Source: Planctomycetota bacterium (GTDB taxonomy: Bacteria > Planctomycetota > B15-G4). From it: a DNA stretch of 61,087 bases. Every line of letters starts with the position of its first letter. Position 1 is the first letter of the stretch. The stretch lies in the NCBI GenBank assembly GCA_029259695.1, contig JAJDEQ010000105.1:1-61087 (forward strand), in the 5' to 3' direction. The notes beneath the pieces are model-generated. The model worked only from the letters and a program-made list of their open reading frames with translations. It did no database searches and was not told where the DNA came from. A program made the position numbers and the translations under genes. Below are positions 36,287 through 45,407 of the stretch, piece after piece.

Positions 36287-37957
36287 ATGGAACCCTCCCG
36301 GCCGCTCTGCTCCCTCCGACCACCGCGCTCGGCCCCCACGCTGGTGCTGCGCACGCTCGCCCTGGGGCTGATCGTCGCCGTCGCCGGCACGGCGCCGGCA
36401 CGCGCTCAGGGCTTCGTCTACACGCTCAGTGACGAAGGCCGGCTGTGGATCAACGCGCTGTTCGTGGAGGACCTGCCGGGCAACTCGAACGAGGTCGGCC
36501 AGAACGGTGGAGACTTCGACAAGGTCTGGGCCGAGTTCGCCATCGATGGGACCGACCGGCACATCGTGCGCCACGATGGGCGTCTCTATGCGAACGGCGC
36601 GAAGGTCAAGGACCTGAATGACGGGTCCGGCGCCTGGCGCGCCGTGACCGTGCTCGACGGCTCCGTCTACGTGCTGCGCAGCACCGGTCGCCTGGTGCGG
36701 GACCAGGTGCACGAGCACTCGTTCAACGACGGGGACCACAGCTTCGTCGACATGGCCACCGACGGCGTGGACATCTTCGCGCTGCGTTCCGACGGCCGTG
36801 TCTTCCGCGGCTGGGAGCAGACCAACCCGCCGATCCTGCGCTACAGGGGCAGCCCGGACAGCACGGGCGAGGGTGACAGCACCAAGAAGACGTGGCGCAA
36901 GTTGCGCTTCGATCCGGTCACCGGCGACCTCTACGCCATGCGCAACGACGGCCGGATCGCGGCGGCCGATCCCGACCTCGTGCCGGACGGCGAGACCCAG
37001 GAAGCGACCGTCGTGGCCATCCTGCCCTTCGGTGACGAGGCCACGTCCGAGAAGCGCTACTGGGACTTCGAGTTCTTCGACGACGGTGTGTGGCTCGCCG
37101 TGCGCGGCAACGGCCAGGTCTACCGTGCCGACGACCTGGTGACGCCGCTCGTGGACCTGCCCGGTGATTCGGACGAGTCGAGCAAGATCTACCGCAACCT
37201 GCTCACCGTGGGCACCTCGACCGAGGGCTCGTTCTTCACGCTCCGACGGGACGGGAGCCTCTTCCGCGACACCGGGGAGGAGGCGCTGATCGACTTCCCC
37301 GAGAAGGGCTATCGCCAGCTCGGCTTCTCACTCGAGCAGCCCGATCTGGGTGCCGCGTACAACCGCCGGCCGGTGCTCACCCGCTACGTGACGACGGTCG
37401 TCACCGGCGACATGCTGGTGCAGCCCGTGATCGCGACCGACGTCGAGACGGCCTCCGCGGACCTCGTCGTGACCGTCGACGAGACGACCCTGCCGCCAGG
37501 CGCCGTCTGGGACGACGTGGCGCGCACGATCACCTGGCGCGCGGTCGGCCCCAAGGGCAAGTACAAGGTCAAGGTGACCGTCGAGGACGGGCAGACCAAG
37601 ATCGTCAAGTCCAAGATCACCATCAAGGTGGTCGAGCCGGACACCAACCTGACCAAGAACCTCAAGCCCGTGGTGGCCAAGATCAACAAGGCCGTCGGGC
37701 TCCAGGGCTTGCCGATCGTGCTGCCGATCTTCGCCTCCGATCGCGACGGTGACGAGCTCACGCTGACCGTGGACGAGACGAAGTACCCCTACACGGCCGG
37801 CGCGAGCTTCGACACCGAGACCAACACGTTCCTGTGGGACAGTCCCGTGGCGGACGATCTGGGCAAGGTGAAACTCACCTTCCAGGTGACCGACGGGACG
37901 GTCACGGTCAAGCGCAAGGTCACGCTCGACATCAAGGCCTCGCTGCTCTCGTTCTGA
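36287..37957 (+). CDS. Secreted seven-repeat (LRxDG) protein, paralogue of 3922-5805
   Basis: 556 residues. The signal is LRTLALGLIVAVAGTAPARAQ. Seven repeats fall at about residues 47, 94, 128, 165, 217, 270 and 317: SDEGRL, IVRHDGRL, VLRSTGRL, ALRSDGRV, AMRNDGRI, AVRGNGQV and TLRRDGSL. Mean spacing is about 45 residues, as for propeller blades. Two beta-sandwich domains follow (VTVEDGQTKIVKSKITIKV; ASDRDGDELTLTVDE). Together with the other copy this defines a small family of unknown function. It may bind surface or matrix components. Confidence 0.82.
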   Translation: MEPSRPLCSLRPPRSAPTLVLRTLALGLIVAVAGTAPARAQGFVYTLSDEGRLWINALFVEDLPGNSNEVGQNGGDFDKVWAEFAIDGTDRHIVRHDGRLYANGAKVKDLNDGSGAWRAVTVLDGSVYVLRSTGRLVRDQVHEHSFNDGDHSFVDMATDGVDIFALRSDGRVFRGWEQTNPPILRYRGSPDSTGEGDSTKKTWRKLRFDPVTGDLYAMRNDGRIAAADPDLVPDGETQEATVVAILPFGDEATSEKRYWDFEFFDDGVWLAVRGNGQVYRADDLVTPLVDLPGDSDESSKIYRNLLTVGTSTEGSFFTLRRDGSLFRDTGEEALIDFPEKGYRQLGFSLEQPDLGAAYNRRPVLTRYVTTVVTGDMLVQPVIATDVETASADLVVTVDETTLPPGAVWDDVARTITWRAVGPKGKYKVKVTVEDGQTKIVKSKITIKVVEPDTNLTKNLKPVVAKINKAVGLQGLPIVLPIFASDRDGDELTLTVDETKYPYTAGASFDTETNTFLWDSPVADDLGKVKLTFQVTDGTVTVKRKVTLDIKASLLSF

Positions 37958-38119
37958 TCCGGGGGCGGCGGTCGGTCGCGCTTCGGTCGAATCGGTGACG
38001 CGACGCGGGGGATGCGTGGTGCGTGGCATACTCGAGCGCCGAGGGGTGCGCTGAGTCAAGCGGCGAACTCCTCCCTCTTCCATGCGTGGCCCGCACCGGG
38101 CGCGCCGCGGAGCAGCGTC

Positions 38120-39568
38120 ATGCACCGAATGCGCGTCATCGCGACGACGTTCCTGTTCGCGATCCTGGCGACACCCTGGACCTGGGCCCAGGGCAGCACC
38201 GCGACCGAAGCGGGGCCGCCGGCGACGAGCACGTCCGCGAGTCCGGCCACGGAGCCGCTCGGAGCGACCGCGTCCCGGCGTCGTGCGATCCTGGACGTGG
38301 CCGAGCAGTACGCCACGCACGAGTGGCGCGCGACCGAAGCAAACGTCTTCCACGGCACGGACGACAGCGGCGCGCGGGTCGACACGCCCGACGAGACCTA
38401 CACCGAGCAGGGCTGGCAGCCGGGCCGCGTGAACGTCGGCGTGCCCTACAAGTGGGGCGGCTTCAGCAGCCTCGAACAGTTCGACCGAGGCGTCGAGCAA
38501 GGCCTGTACGCGGGGCACATTCCGAAGTCGGGGGCGTCGCCTTCCACGGCCAGAGCGGTGGGCGTGGACTGTTCGGGCTTCGTGGCGCGCTGCTGGGACC
38601 TGCCCTTCAAGCAGTCGACCCGTTCCCTCGGTCGGCTGTGCCACCAGCTCGACAGCTACCAGGACCTGCAACCCGGCGATCTGATCAACAAGTTCGACGC
38701 GCACGCCATGATCTTCGCGGGCTTCGCCGACGACGAGCGCACGCAGGTGCGCGTCTACGAGGCGGCCTTCCCGTGTGTCCTCGAACGCAGTCACCCGATC
38801 GAGCTGCTGGAGGGACAGGGCTTCCTGCCCATGCGCTACAAGCCGCTCGACGAGCGCTGGTCGGACATCGAGCAGCGCCCGGCCACGTTCTCGATGCTGG
38901 ACGAGCAGGCGCACGAGGTGGTCCTGGGCGCTCCTGACTCGCCGACGAGCGACGACGTGGGTGCTGCGCGCCGGCGCGGACGGTGGATCGCCGACACCCC
39001 GGCTGCCGAGGCGCCCGTCGAGGTCGACGGCTGGGCGCACCCCCTGGCGGCCGCGCAGCCCGGTGAGTGGGCCGGGTTCCGCGTGGCCTACGGGGGCTCG
39101 GAGCTGGTGTCGACGGTCACGCGCATCGTCGCCGCGGTGGAGGGCGGTCAGGTCGAGGTGCAGTCGAGCACCGCGTTCCTGGGCAGGCAGATGCAGACCG
39201 CCGAGACCCACGACCTGCAGCGCTCGTTCGTCGACGCACTGCTCGACGTGCGTGACTCAGGGCAGCGGCTGGAGGACATCGCGGTGGTCTCGAGCGTCGC
39301 CGAGCCGGGGCGCTACCTGCTCGGCGGTCGCGAGTTCCCGGCGCGTCGCATGCGCATCGAACTCTCCGGCGGGCTCACCTCGCGCGGTACGAAGTATCCG
39401 TTGCAGCTCGTCATCGACGCCGTGCGTTGCGACGATGTCCCCTTGCAGGGCTTGCTGGCCATCGACTTCGAGACGCGGATCGACTACGGCGACGAGACGG
39501 GCCTCTCGTCACAGCACTACGAACTCGTCGCGTTCCACGAGCGTGCGCCGGCGCCCGCGCCGCGCTGA
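38120..39568 (+). CDS. Exported NlpC/P60-like cysteine peptidase or amidase
   Basis: 482 residues from the ATG at 38120, with CGGAG seven bases upstream. The signal is IATTFLFAILATPWTWAQ. Catalytic motifs are VGVDCSGFVARCW (Cys) and KFDAHAMIFAGF (His), as in NlpC/P60 enzymes that cut peptidoglycan stem peptides. YKWGGFSSLEQFD, before the Cys, is the usual GG motif region. The C-terminal 200 residues are a separate beta domain (PARRMRIELSGG; AFHERAPAPAPR) not recognised. It probably trims the cell wall or an extracellular peptide. Confidence 0.8.
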   Translation: MHRMRVIATTFLFAILATPWTWAQGSTATEAGPPATSTSASPATEPLGATASRRRAILDVAEQYATHEWRATEANVFHGTDDSGARVDTPDETYTEQGWQPGRVNVGVPYKWGGFSSLEQFDRGVEQGLYAGHIPKSGASPSTARAVGVDCSGFVARCWDLPFKQSTRSLGRLCHQLDSYQDLQPGDLINKFDAHAMIFAGFADDERTQVRVYEAAFPCVLERSHPIELLEGQGFLPMRYKPLDERWSDIEQRPATFSMLDEQAHEVVLGAPDSPTSDDVGAARRRGRWIADTPAAEAPVEVDGWAHPLAAAQPGEWAGFRVAYGGSELVSTVTRIVAAVEGGQVEVQSSTAFLGRQMQTAETHDLQRSFVDALLDVRDSGQRLEDIAVVSSVAEPGRYLLGGREFPARRMRIELSGGLTSRGTKYPLQLVIDAVRCDDVPLQGLLAIDFETRIDYGDETGLSSQHYELVAFHERAPAPAPR

Positions 39569-39610
39569 CCCGTCAGCTCCCTCTCGACCGCACCGTTCGG
39601 AGACCCGCCC

Positions 39611-40462
39611 GTGAAGCTGGCCCTCGTGCAGCAGGCGGCCACGCCCGATCTGGCTGACAATCGACGTCGCGGCCTGGCCGCCCTGGAGCGCGCCGCGGGC
39701 GACGGCGCCCAGGTCGTCTGCTTCGCGGAACTCGCGTTCGATCCGTTCTATCCCCAGGAACCCGCCACGGACGAGATCCTGCGCCTGGCCGAGCCGGTGC
39801 CCGGCCCGACCACCGACGTCTTCGCGGCCAAGGCTGCCGAGCTGGGTGTGGTGGTCGTGCTCAACGTGTTCGAGCGCGATGGCGACCGCACCTACGACAC
39901 GTCACCGGTGATCGATGCCGACGGCCGCCTGCTGGGCACGACGCGCATGATCCACATCACCGAGTACGCCTGCTTCCACGAGCAGGGTTACTACGCGCCC
40001 GGCGATCACGGGTTGCCGGTGTACGACACCGCGTTCGGGCGCATCGGCGTGGCGATCTGCTACGACCGGCACTTCCCCGAGGCCATGCGCGCCCTGGCCC
40101 TGGCCGGAGCCGAGCTCGTCGTGGTGCCCCAGGCCGGGGCGCTGGACGAGTGGCCCGACGGTCTGTTCGAGGCGGAGCTGCGTGTGAGCGCCTTCCAGAA
40201 CGGCTACTTCACCGCGCTCTGCAATCGGGTCGGTCCCGAGCCGCGCCTGACCTTCGCCGGTGAGTCGTTCGTGTGTGACCCCGAGGGTCGCGTGCTGGCC
40301 CGGGCGGCGCGCGCGCGGGACGAGATCCTGCACGCGGAGCTCGATCTGAGCGGGGTGGCGGCATCCCATGGTCGGCGGCTGTTCCTGCGCGACCGTCGGC
40401 CCGAACTCTACGCCGGCTGGCTGGCGCAGGGCCGGCCGGCTGGTGAGGCGCGCGGCTCGTGA
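39611..40462 (+). CDS. Nitrilase-superfamily (carbon-nitrogen hydrolase) protein, atypical triad
   Basis: 283 residues. The fold is clear: Glu40 in CFAELAFDPFY, Cys150 in GVAICYDRHFPEAMRALAL, and VVVPQAGALDEWP. The catalytic Lys of the Glu-Lys-Cys triad normally lies in a block like YRKxHIP. Here the block reads TTRMIHITEYACFHE, with Met113 at the Lys place. This may be a subfamily trait with a shifted Lys or lost hydrolase activity. N-carbamoylputrescine amidase-like proteins are the nearest I recognise. The GTG start follows CGGAG. Confidence 0.82.
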   Translation: MKLALVQQAATPDLADNRRRGLAALERAAGDGAQVVCFAELAFDPFYPQEPATDEILRLAEPVPGPTTDVFAAKAAELGVVVVLNVFERDGDRTYDTSPVIDADGRLLGTTRMIHITEYACFHEQGYYAPGDHGLPVYDTAFGRIGVAICYDRHFPEAMRALALAGAELVVVPQAGALDEWPDGLFEAELRVSAFQNGYFTALCNRVGPEPRLTFAGESFVCDPEGRVLARAARARDEILHAELDLSGVAASHGRRLFLRDRRPELYAGWLAQGRPAGEARGS

Positions 40463-40522
40463 TCTGCCGGGCCCGTTCCACAGCGCTCTCCCACCCGCGT
40501 CACGGCGGAAGACGCTGACGCC

Positions 40523-42226
40523 ATGACCGCGGTGCTGCAGATCCTCAACGCGGTGCTCGCCGGGGGCGTCGGCGCGCTCTCGCTGCTGGCGCTGGTGATG
40601 TCGGTGCGTCACTGGCGGCGTGCATGGGGTTGGTGTCTGGCGTTCCTGCTCGTCACGGTGATCGTCGTGGCGCTCTGGTTCACGCACCCGACCATTGCCG
40701 GTTGGGTCGGACTCGCGAGCTGGGTGCTGATCGTGTGGCTGCCGCTGCTGGCGGTCGGCCGTTCGGTCAAGTGGGTGCTGCTCGAGGACTACGGACGGGC
40801 GGGCGCCTGGGCGCGCATCGCCGGCTGGTTGCACCCCGCGGGTGCGGTGCCCTATCAGCGCCGTCTGGTGGCGGCCTTGAACATGCTCGACGAGGGTGAG
40901 GTCGACGCGGGGCTGGAGGAGTTGCGCGCGCTCGACGCCGCCTGTCCGGGGCAGGAGTTCTACTCCCCGGTGGACGACCACCGCTTCCGCGGGGAATGGG
41001 AGGCCGTGCGAGCGTGGGTCGAGAGCGAAGTGGACGAGCCGGAACGCACCGCGAACGTGCGCCACGCCGTCCCGTACATCATCGCCCTGGGGGAGACGGG
41101 CGATCTGCACGGCTTGCTGGACGCGTACGCCGCGGCGGCCCCGCAGCTCTCCAAGTTGCGGGCCTGGGGCTTCCACGATCTGGGTCGCTTGGCGATCGCC
41201 GTGTACTGCGGGCGGCGCGACGAGTTGGAGTCGATCCTCGCCGGGCGGATGGCGCCCTGGCCGGCGGCCAGCAAGCAGGTCGCGCGGGGCATGTGCGCCA
41301 TGGCCGCCGGGGACGTCGATCAGGGTCGCGAGCTGTTGCGTGAGGCGCGGCCCGGCGCCAACCACGCCAACCGCTTGTTCATCGACCGACGCCTGGAGGG
41401 CGAGCCGGTGATCGCGGCGGAGGTCCTGGGAGAGCGTCTCGAGGAACGGCTGGAGTCGGCGCGGGCGAGCGCCGCCCCGGTCGGTGGTGCCAGGCTCTGG
41501 GTGCGACGGATCGCGCGCATGAGCCTGGTGCTGATCGTGCTGGGGCTGGGCGCCGTGCACTGGGCGCCGTGGCGGGCCAAGGGGCCGGTCGACGACGACG
41601 GCGCGTTCCTGCAGTACCTGGAGACCGTGGTCGGTGACGCCGATCCCGAGTCACCGCTGCCCATGCTGGTGGACCTGCATGGCATGGGCAACCTGCCCGA
41701 ACTGGTGGGGCGCGGCTTCGAGGACCTGGGGATGCCGGTGCGCTTGATCCGTCCCGCCGGGCCCCACGCTCAGCTCGTGGGCCGCTCGTGGTACCCGCTC
41801 GATCCCCGGGAGGTCATGACGACCGAGGTGCGACGCTCCACCGATCGCCTCGCGGAGCTGATCGAGCACCTGAGCGAAACGCGGCCCACGATCGGCAAAC
41901 CGATCGTCACCGGCTTCTCCCAGGGGGGCGTGTTGAGCTTCGCCCTGGCGGCGTTCCATTCCGACGTGATCTCGGCCGCCTTCCCTGTGGCCGGCTTCCT
42001 GCCCAACGAGCTGCCCGCACGGGTGGGGCTGGCGCCGGCCCTGCCGGTGGTCGCCTTCCACGGTGCCGACGACGATCCGTCGGCGTGTCGCGAGACCGTG
42101 GATGCCATGCGGGCTCAGGGTTGGGACGCGCGCATCGAGGTGTTCCCCGACCTCGGTCACGACATGAACGCCGAGCTGCGCGGGCGACTGCGCGACGAAC
42201 TGCGCGCGGCCCTGCCCCGGCGCTGA
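40523..42226 (+). CDS. Membrane-anchored helical-repeat protein fused to an alpha/beta hydrolase
   Basis: 567 residues. Two or three N-terminal membrane helices (ALSLLALVMSV; CLAFLLVTVIVVALWF; LIVWLPLLAVG) are followed by a helical-repeat region of about 200 residues. Another membrane helix follows (MSLVLIVLGLGAVHWAPW). Then comes a phospholipase/carboxylesterase-type hydrolase with Ser466 in GFSQGG, an Asp in FHGADDDPS and His in LGHDMN. The catalytic domain should face the periplasm if the last helix anchors it. Substrate unknown. The fusion is unusual for this esterase group. Confidence 0.78.
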   Translation: MTAVLQILNAVLAGGVGALSLLALVMSVRHWRRAWGWCLAFLLVTVIVVALWFTHPTIAGWVGLASWVLIVWLPLLAVGRSVKWVLLEDYGRAGAWARIAGWLHPAGAVPYQRRLVAALNMLDEGEVDAGLEELRALDAACPGQEFYSPVDDHRFRGEWEAVRAWVESEVDEPERTANVRHAVPYIIALGETGDLHGLLDAYAAAAPQLSKLRAWGFHDLGRLAIAVYCGRRDELESILAGRMAPWPAASKQVARGMCAMAAGDVDQGRELLREARPGANHANRLFIDRRLEGEPVIAAEVLGERLEERLESARASAAPVGGARLWVRRIARMSLVLIVLGLGAVHWAPWRAKGPVDDDGAFLQYLETVVGDADPESPLPMLVDLHGMGNLPELVGRGFEDLGMPVRLIRPAGPHAQLVGRSWYPLDPREVMTTEVRRSTDRLAELIEHLSETRPTIGKPIVTGFSQGGVLSFALAAFHSDVISAAFPVAGFLPNELPARVGLAPALPVVAFHGADDDPSACRETVDAMRAQGWDARIEVFPDLGHDMNAELRGRLRDELRAALPRR

Positions 42227-42265
42227 ACTCGTCGCGCCCCCGCGCGGGGGTGCATGTGCCCGCCG

Positions 42266-42325
42266 GTGCACGCCCACCAGGTGCACGCCCGCGAGGTGCA
42301 CGCCCGCCAGGTGCACGCCCGCCAG
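42266..42325. repeat. Four tandem 15-bp repeats
   Basis: Units start at 42266, 42281, 42296 and 42311, consensus GTGCACGCCCGCCAG. They lie in the convergent gap between the hydrolase fusion and the sulfatase-like gene and are likely length-variable. Confidence 0.8.
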
Positions 42326-42355
42326 GCGTACGGCGACTCGGGGGATGTGTCCGGA

Positions 42356-44356
42356 TCAGGTGTCCGGCATGTCCAGTGCGATGTCGGCGGCGCGCAGGTG
42401 TGCGTCGACCAGGTCGAGCAGCTCGGCCGGCGGGAGGCGTTCGTCGGCGGGCAGTGGCGCGCTGTGACCGGGAACCTCGCCGTGGGTGAGGGCGTTCTCC
42501 TCCCAGTCGACGCGGTACCAGCGCTGACCGATGGTGACGTGCACGGCGCCGATCCCGGTGGCCGTCTCGTCGCGCAGGGTGGGGTCCATGCGTTGCTCGG
42601 CGCGCAGGGCGGCCGCGCGCTTGGTCATGGCGAACGAGGGCAGCACGGCGAACACGGGACGCCGCGGGTCGGGCTCGCCCGCGAGCAGCGAACGGCCTGC
42701 CATCCACGCCGGCGGCGGCAGGCCCAGGGCGTGCAGCAACGTCGGTGCGACGTCGACGAGCTGGGTGTTGGCGCGGATGCGACCGCCGTGAGCGCCGCCC
42801 GGGAAGCGCAGGGCCAGCGGGACGCGCGGCTCGACGTTGTGGGTGCGCCCGTGGTCGGCGTAGAACACGACGATCGTGCGCTCCAGGCGGCCGGTCGATT
42901 CCAGCGCCGCGACGATCTCCGCCAGCCATGCGTCGAAGCGGCGGATGGCGTCGTCGTAGGCGTCCGGGTGGAAGGGTGTCTCGTCGTCGGTCGCGCTCGA
43001 GAACGCGCGCTGATCGTCGCGCAGGTAGTAGCGCGCGCCGTGGGTCCCCAGCAGGTGGGCGTGCACGAAGAACGGTTCGGGCAGGGCGCCGAGCTGCTCG
43101 ATCAGCTCGGGGACGCGGGCATCCCCGTCGTCGTAGAAGCGCTGCTTGTTGCGCTTCGACTTGGAGGCGATCTCGAACGGGTCGGCGACGTCTTCGCCCG
43201 CGACGGTGCGGCCCAGGCGCACGCGCACGCGCTGCCCGATCAGGGCCAGGAAGTGGGCTTCCGAGTCGAAGGCTCCGCCCAGCCATGCGCCCAGCCCCAG
43301 CGCGTCGCTCGTGTCGGGGCGACCGTTGCCCACGTGGAAGGCGCGGCGCATGTTCGCGTCGAGGGCATCCGCGTCCGGGCGGGCCGTGATCTGCACCAGG
43401 CGGTAGCCCAGTCCGCGCAGCACTCCGGGCAGGTGCAGGTAGGCGTCGTCACCGGTGAGCGTGAAGGGCAGGTGATGCGTGCCGGTCTGCACCGGGAGGC
43501 GGCCGGTGAGCAACGACAACAGGGAGGCGCCGGTCGAACGGGCATTGACGAAGGCGTTCTCGCACACCAGTCCGTCGGCGAAGAAGTCCCGGGCGAACGG
43601 TGTCGTGTCGCGCTCGTAGCCGTAGAGCGAGGCGTGCTCGGCTTCGATCCCGTCGCCGCCCAGCAACAGGATGTTGGGGCGAGAGACGTCTGTCTCCGAA
43701 GTGCTGCCGGATGAGTTCGTCCCGGATGTGGTGGCCGCCGGGTCGTGGCTCGCCGCCGGGCTCCCGGCGGGCAGCAGCCCGAGGCGCGCAGCCGCCCCCA
43801 GGCCCGAGATGAGCAGCAAGAACACACTTGCGTTGCGGATGGCGCGTGCGCCCCGGCCGGCGAGGGCACGCTGCTCGCCGCGGGCGAGGGCACGCCAGGC
43901 GCCGATGACCAGCAGCACGCCGCCTGCGGCGTAGGCGAGACGCGCCGGGCCGTCACCCACGGTCTTGATGCCGAAGTCGAAGAGCGTGTAGGTGAAGTTG
44001 TCGAGCAGCATGATCACGGCCAGCGCCACGCCGGCGGCGGGGACCAGACGCGCGACGAGCGTGGCGCCGGGCCGCGCCCGGCCGAGCGGCAGCCCGATCA
44101 ATGCACCGACGAGTGCGCCCAGCAGGCTGGCCAGCCCCAGCCCGAGGGCCGGGAGCAGGGGCGCGCAGATCAGCACCAGCAGCGCGTCCGTGAGCGACGT
44201 GGCCGAGAGCAGCGAGGGCTTGCTGAAGAAGAAACCCCACTCCAGGGTCAGGTGGGCGTAGACCACGAGCACGGCGAGGGCGGCGATCAGCGGCACTCGT
44301 CGCCGACCGTCGGCTTGGCTGGTGTCGACCGGTGGATTCTCGGTGGGCACGGGCAT
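42356..44356 (-). CDS. Membrane-anchored alkaline-phosphatase-superfamily (sulfatase-like) enzyme
   Basis: 666 residues. About five N-terminal helices precede a Ser/Thr-rich linker and the catalytic domain. Metal and nucleophile motifs are PNILLLGGDGIEAEHASLYG, NARSTGASLLSLLTGR and VVFYADHGRTHN. The sulfatase Cys/Ser-x-Pro-x-Arg motif is absent; Thr275 stands at the nucleophile place, as in phosphoethanolamine or glycerophosphate transferases. So a phosphotransferase or phosphodiesterase acting on envelope lipids or sugars is more likely than a sulfatase. The start at 44356 was preferred over a GTG at 44413 that adds a charged leader. Confidence 0.82.
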   Translation of the reverse strand: MPVPTENPPVDTSQADGRRRVPLIAALAVLVVYAHLTLEWGFFFSKPSLLSATSLTDALLVLICAPLLPALGLGLASLLGALVGALIGLPLGRARPGATLVARLVPAAGVALAVIMLLDNFTYTLFDFGIKTVGDGPARLAYAAGGVLLVIGAWRALARGEQRALAGRGARAIRNASVFLLLISGLGAAARLGLLPAGSPAASHDPAATTSGTNSSGSTSETDVSRPNILLLGGDGIEAEHASLYGYERDTTPFARDFFADGLVCENAFVNARSTGASLLSLLTGRLPVQTGTHHLPFTLTGDDAYLHLPGVLRGLGYRLVQITARPDADALDANMRRAFHVGNGRPDTSDALGLGAWLGGAFDSEAHFLALIGQRVRVRLGRTVAGEDVADPFEIASKSKRNKQRFYDDGDARVPELIEQLGALPEPFFVHAHLLGTHGARYYLRDDQRAFSSATDDETPFHPDAYDDAIRRFDAWLAEIVAALESTGRLERTIVVFYADHGRTHNVEPRVPLALRFPGGAHGGRIRANTQLVDVAPTLLHALGLPPPAWMAGRSLLAGEPDPRRPVFAVLPSFAMTKRAAALRAEQRMDPTLRDETATGIGAVHVTIGQRWYRVDWEENALTHGEVPGHSAPLPADERLPPAELLDLVDAHLRAADIALDMPDT

Positions 44357-44612
44357 GTGGCTCGAGGGGCTTCTCTCGCGCAGTGTCCACAAACCGTCCG
44401 GGCCTGTCCGCACCGGCTCGAGCAGGCCCGGCGGCGGGCCTGAGGCCGGAGGGAGGCGCCCCGCCGGCGGCCCCGCGGGACACGGATTCGACTCGTGAGA
44501 AACGCGGCGAGTTTGCTACCTATACAGGCCCGTTGAGCGGTCGCCGATCGGTTTGGGAGCGACGCGGCAACGACGGCTGGGCAGGCCCCGGCCCGATCCT
44601 GGAGTTTCCACG

Positions 44613-45323
44613 ATGATCTTCGACCCCCTCTACTTGATCGTGCTCGCCGTCGGCGGCTTGCTCAGCTTCTGGGCCTCGGCCCGCACCAAGGGCGCGTTCG
44701 CCAAGTACTCCAAGTTCACCACGCGCGCCGGGTTCACGGGCGCCGAGGTGGCGCAGCACATCCTGAACGACAACGGGATCAGTGACGTCACCATCGAACC
44801 GGTGCCGGGGAAGCTCACCGACCACTACGATCCGCGCACGCGCACCCTGCGCCTGAGCGAGCCGGTCTTCGGCGGCCGCAGCATGTCGGCCTTCGGCGTG
44901 GCGGCGCACGAGGTGGGGCACGCGATCCAGCACGCCACCGGGTACAGCATGCTGAAGTTCCGCTCGGCGTGGGTGCCGGTGGCCAACTTCGGCAGCGGCC
45001 TGTCGATCTTCATCATCATCGCGGCGGCGATGATGGGCGGCGTGAGCACCGCCATGGGCGCCAACCTGGCCTGGCTCGGCATCGCCCTGTTCTCGACCAC
45101 CACGATCTTCACCCTGGTCACCCTGCCGGTGGAGTTCGATGCCAGTCGCCGGGCGCTGCTCGCCCTGGAGGCGGGACGCTATGTCGACGGCGAGGAACTG
45201 GACGGTGCTCGCAAGGTGCTCAATGCCGCGGCGATGACCTACGTGGCGGCCTTCGTGACCTCGCTCCTGACGCTGCTCTACTGGGCCATGCGCCTGGGGT
45301 TGTTGGGCGGCCGCGACGACTGA
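44613..45323 (+). CDS. YugP-type membrane zinc metallopeptidase
   Basis: 236 residues. The N-terminal helix is LYLIVLAVGGLLSFWA. The zinc motif H99-E-V-G-H103 lies in VAAHEVGHAIQHATGY. Two more helix clusters follow (IFIIIAAAMMGGVSTAMG; AMTYVAAFVTSLLTLLYWAM). LPVEFDASRRAL, with the third-ligand Glu region, is typical. A housekeeping family of uncertain substrate in Bacteria. The ATG at 44613 follows TGGAG. Divergent from the sulfatase-like gene. Confidence 0.9.
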   Translation: MIFDPLYLIVLAVGGLLSFWASARTKGAFAKYSKFTTRAGFTGAEVAQHILNDNGISDVTIEPVPGKLTDHYDPRTRTLRLSEPVFGGRSMSAFGVAAHEVGHAIQHATGYSMLKFRSAWVPVANFGSGLSIFIIIAAAMMGGVSTAMGANLAWLGIALFSTTTIFTLVTLPVEFDASRRALLALEAGRYVDGEELDGARKVLNAAAMTYVAAFVTSLLTLLYWAMRLGLLGGRDD

Positions 45324-45407
45324 CGGGCCCGCAGTGCTGCAGAGTTCGCCACGGCGACCGGGACGCGTCTCGCTCCGCGCAGGGGACGGCGGTTAGACTC
45401 GCGGCTC

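Noticed and set aside
42254..43714. Plus-strand frame antisense to the sulfatase-like gene, including the 15-bp repeat as VHARQ units
   Set aside because: No domain or ribosome site, and it covers a well-supported minus-strand gene. The repeat itself is kept as a DNA feature.
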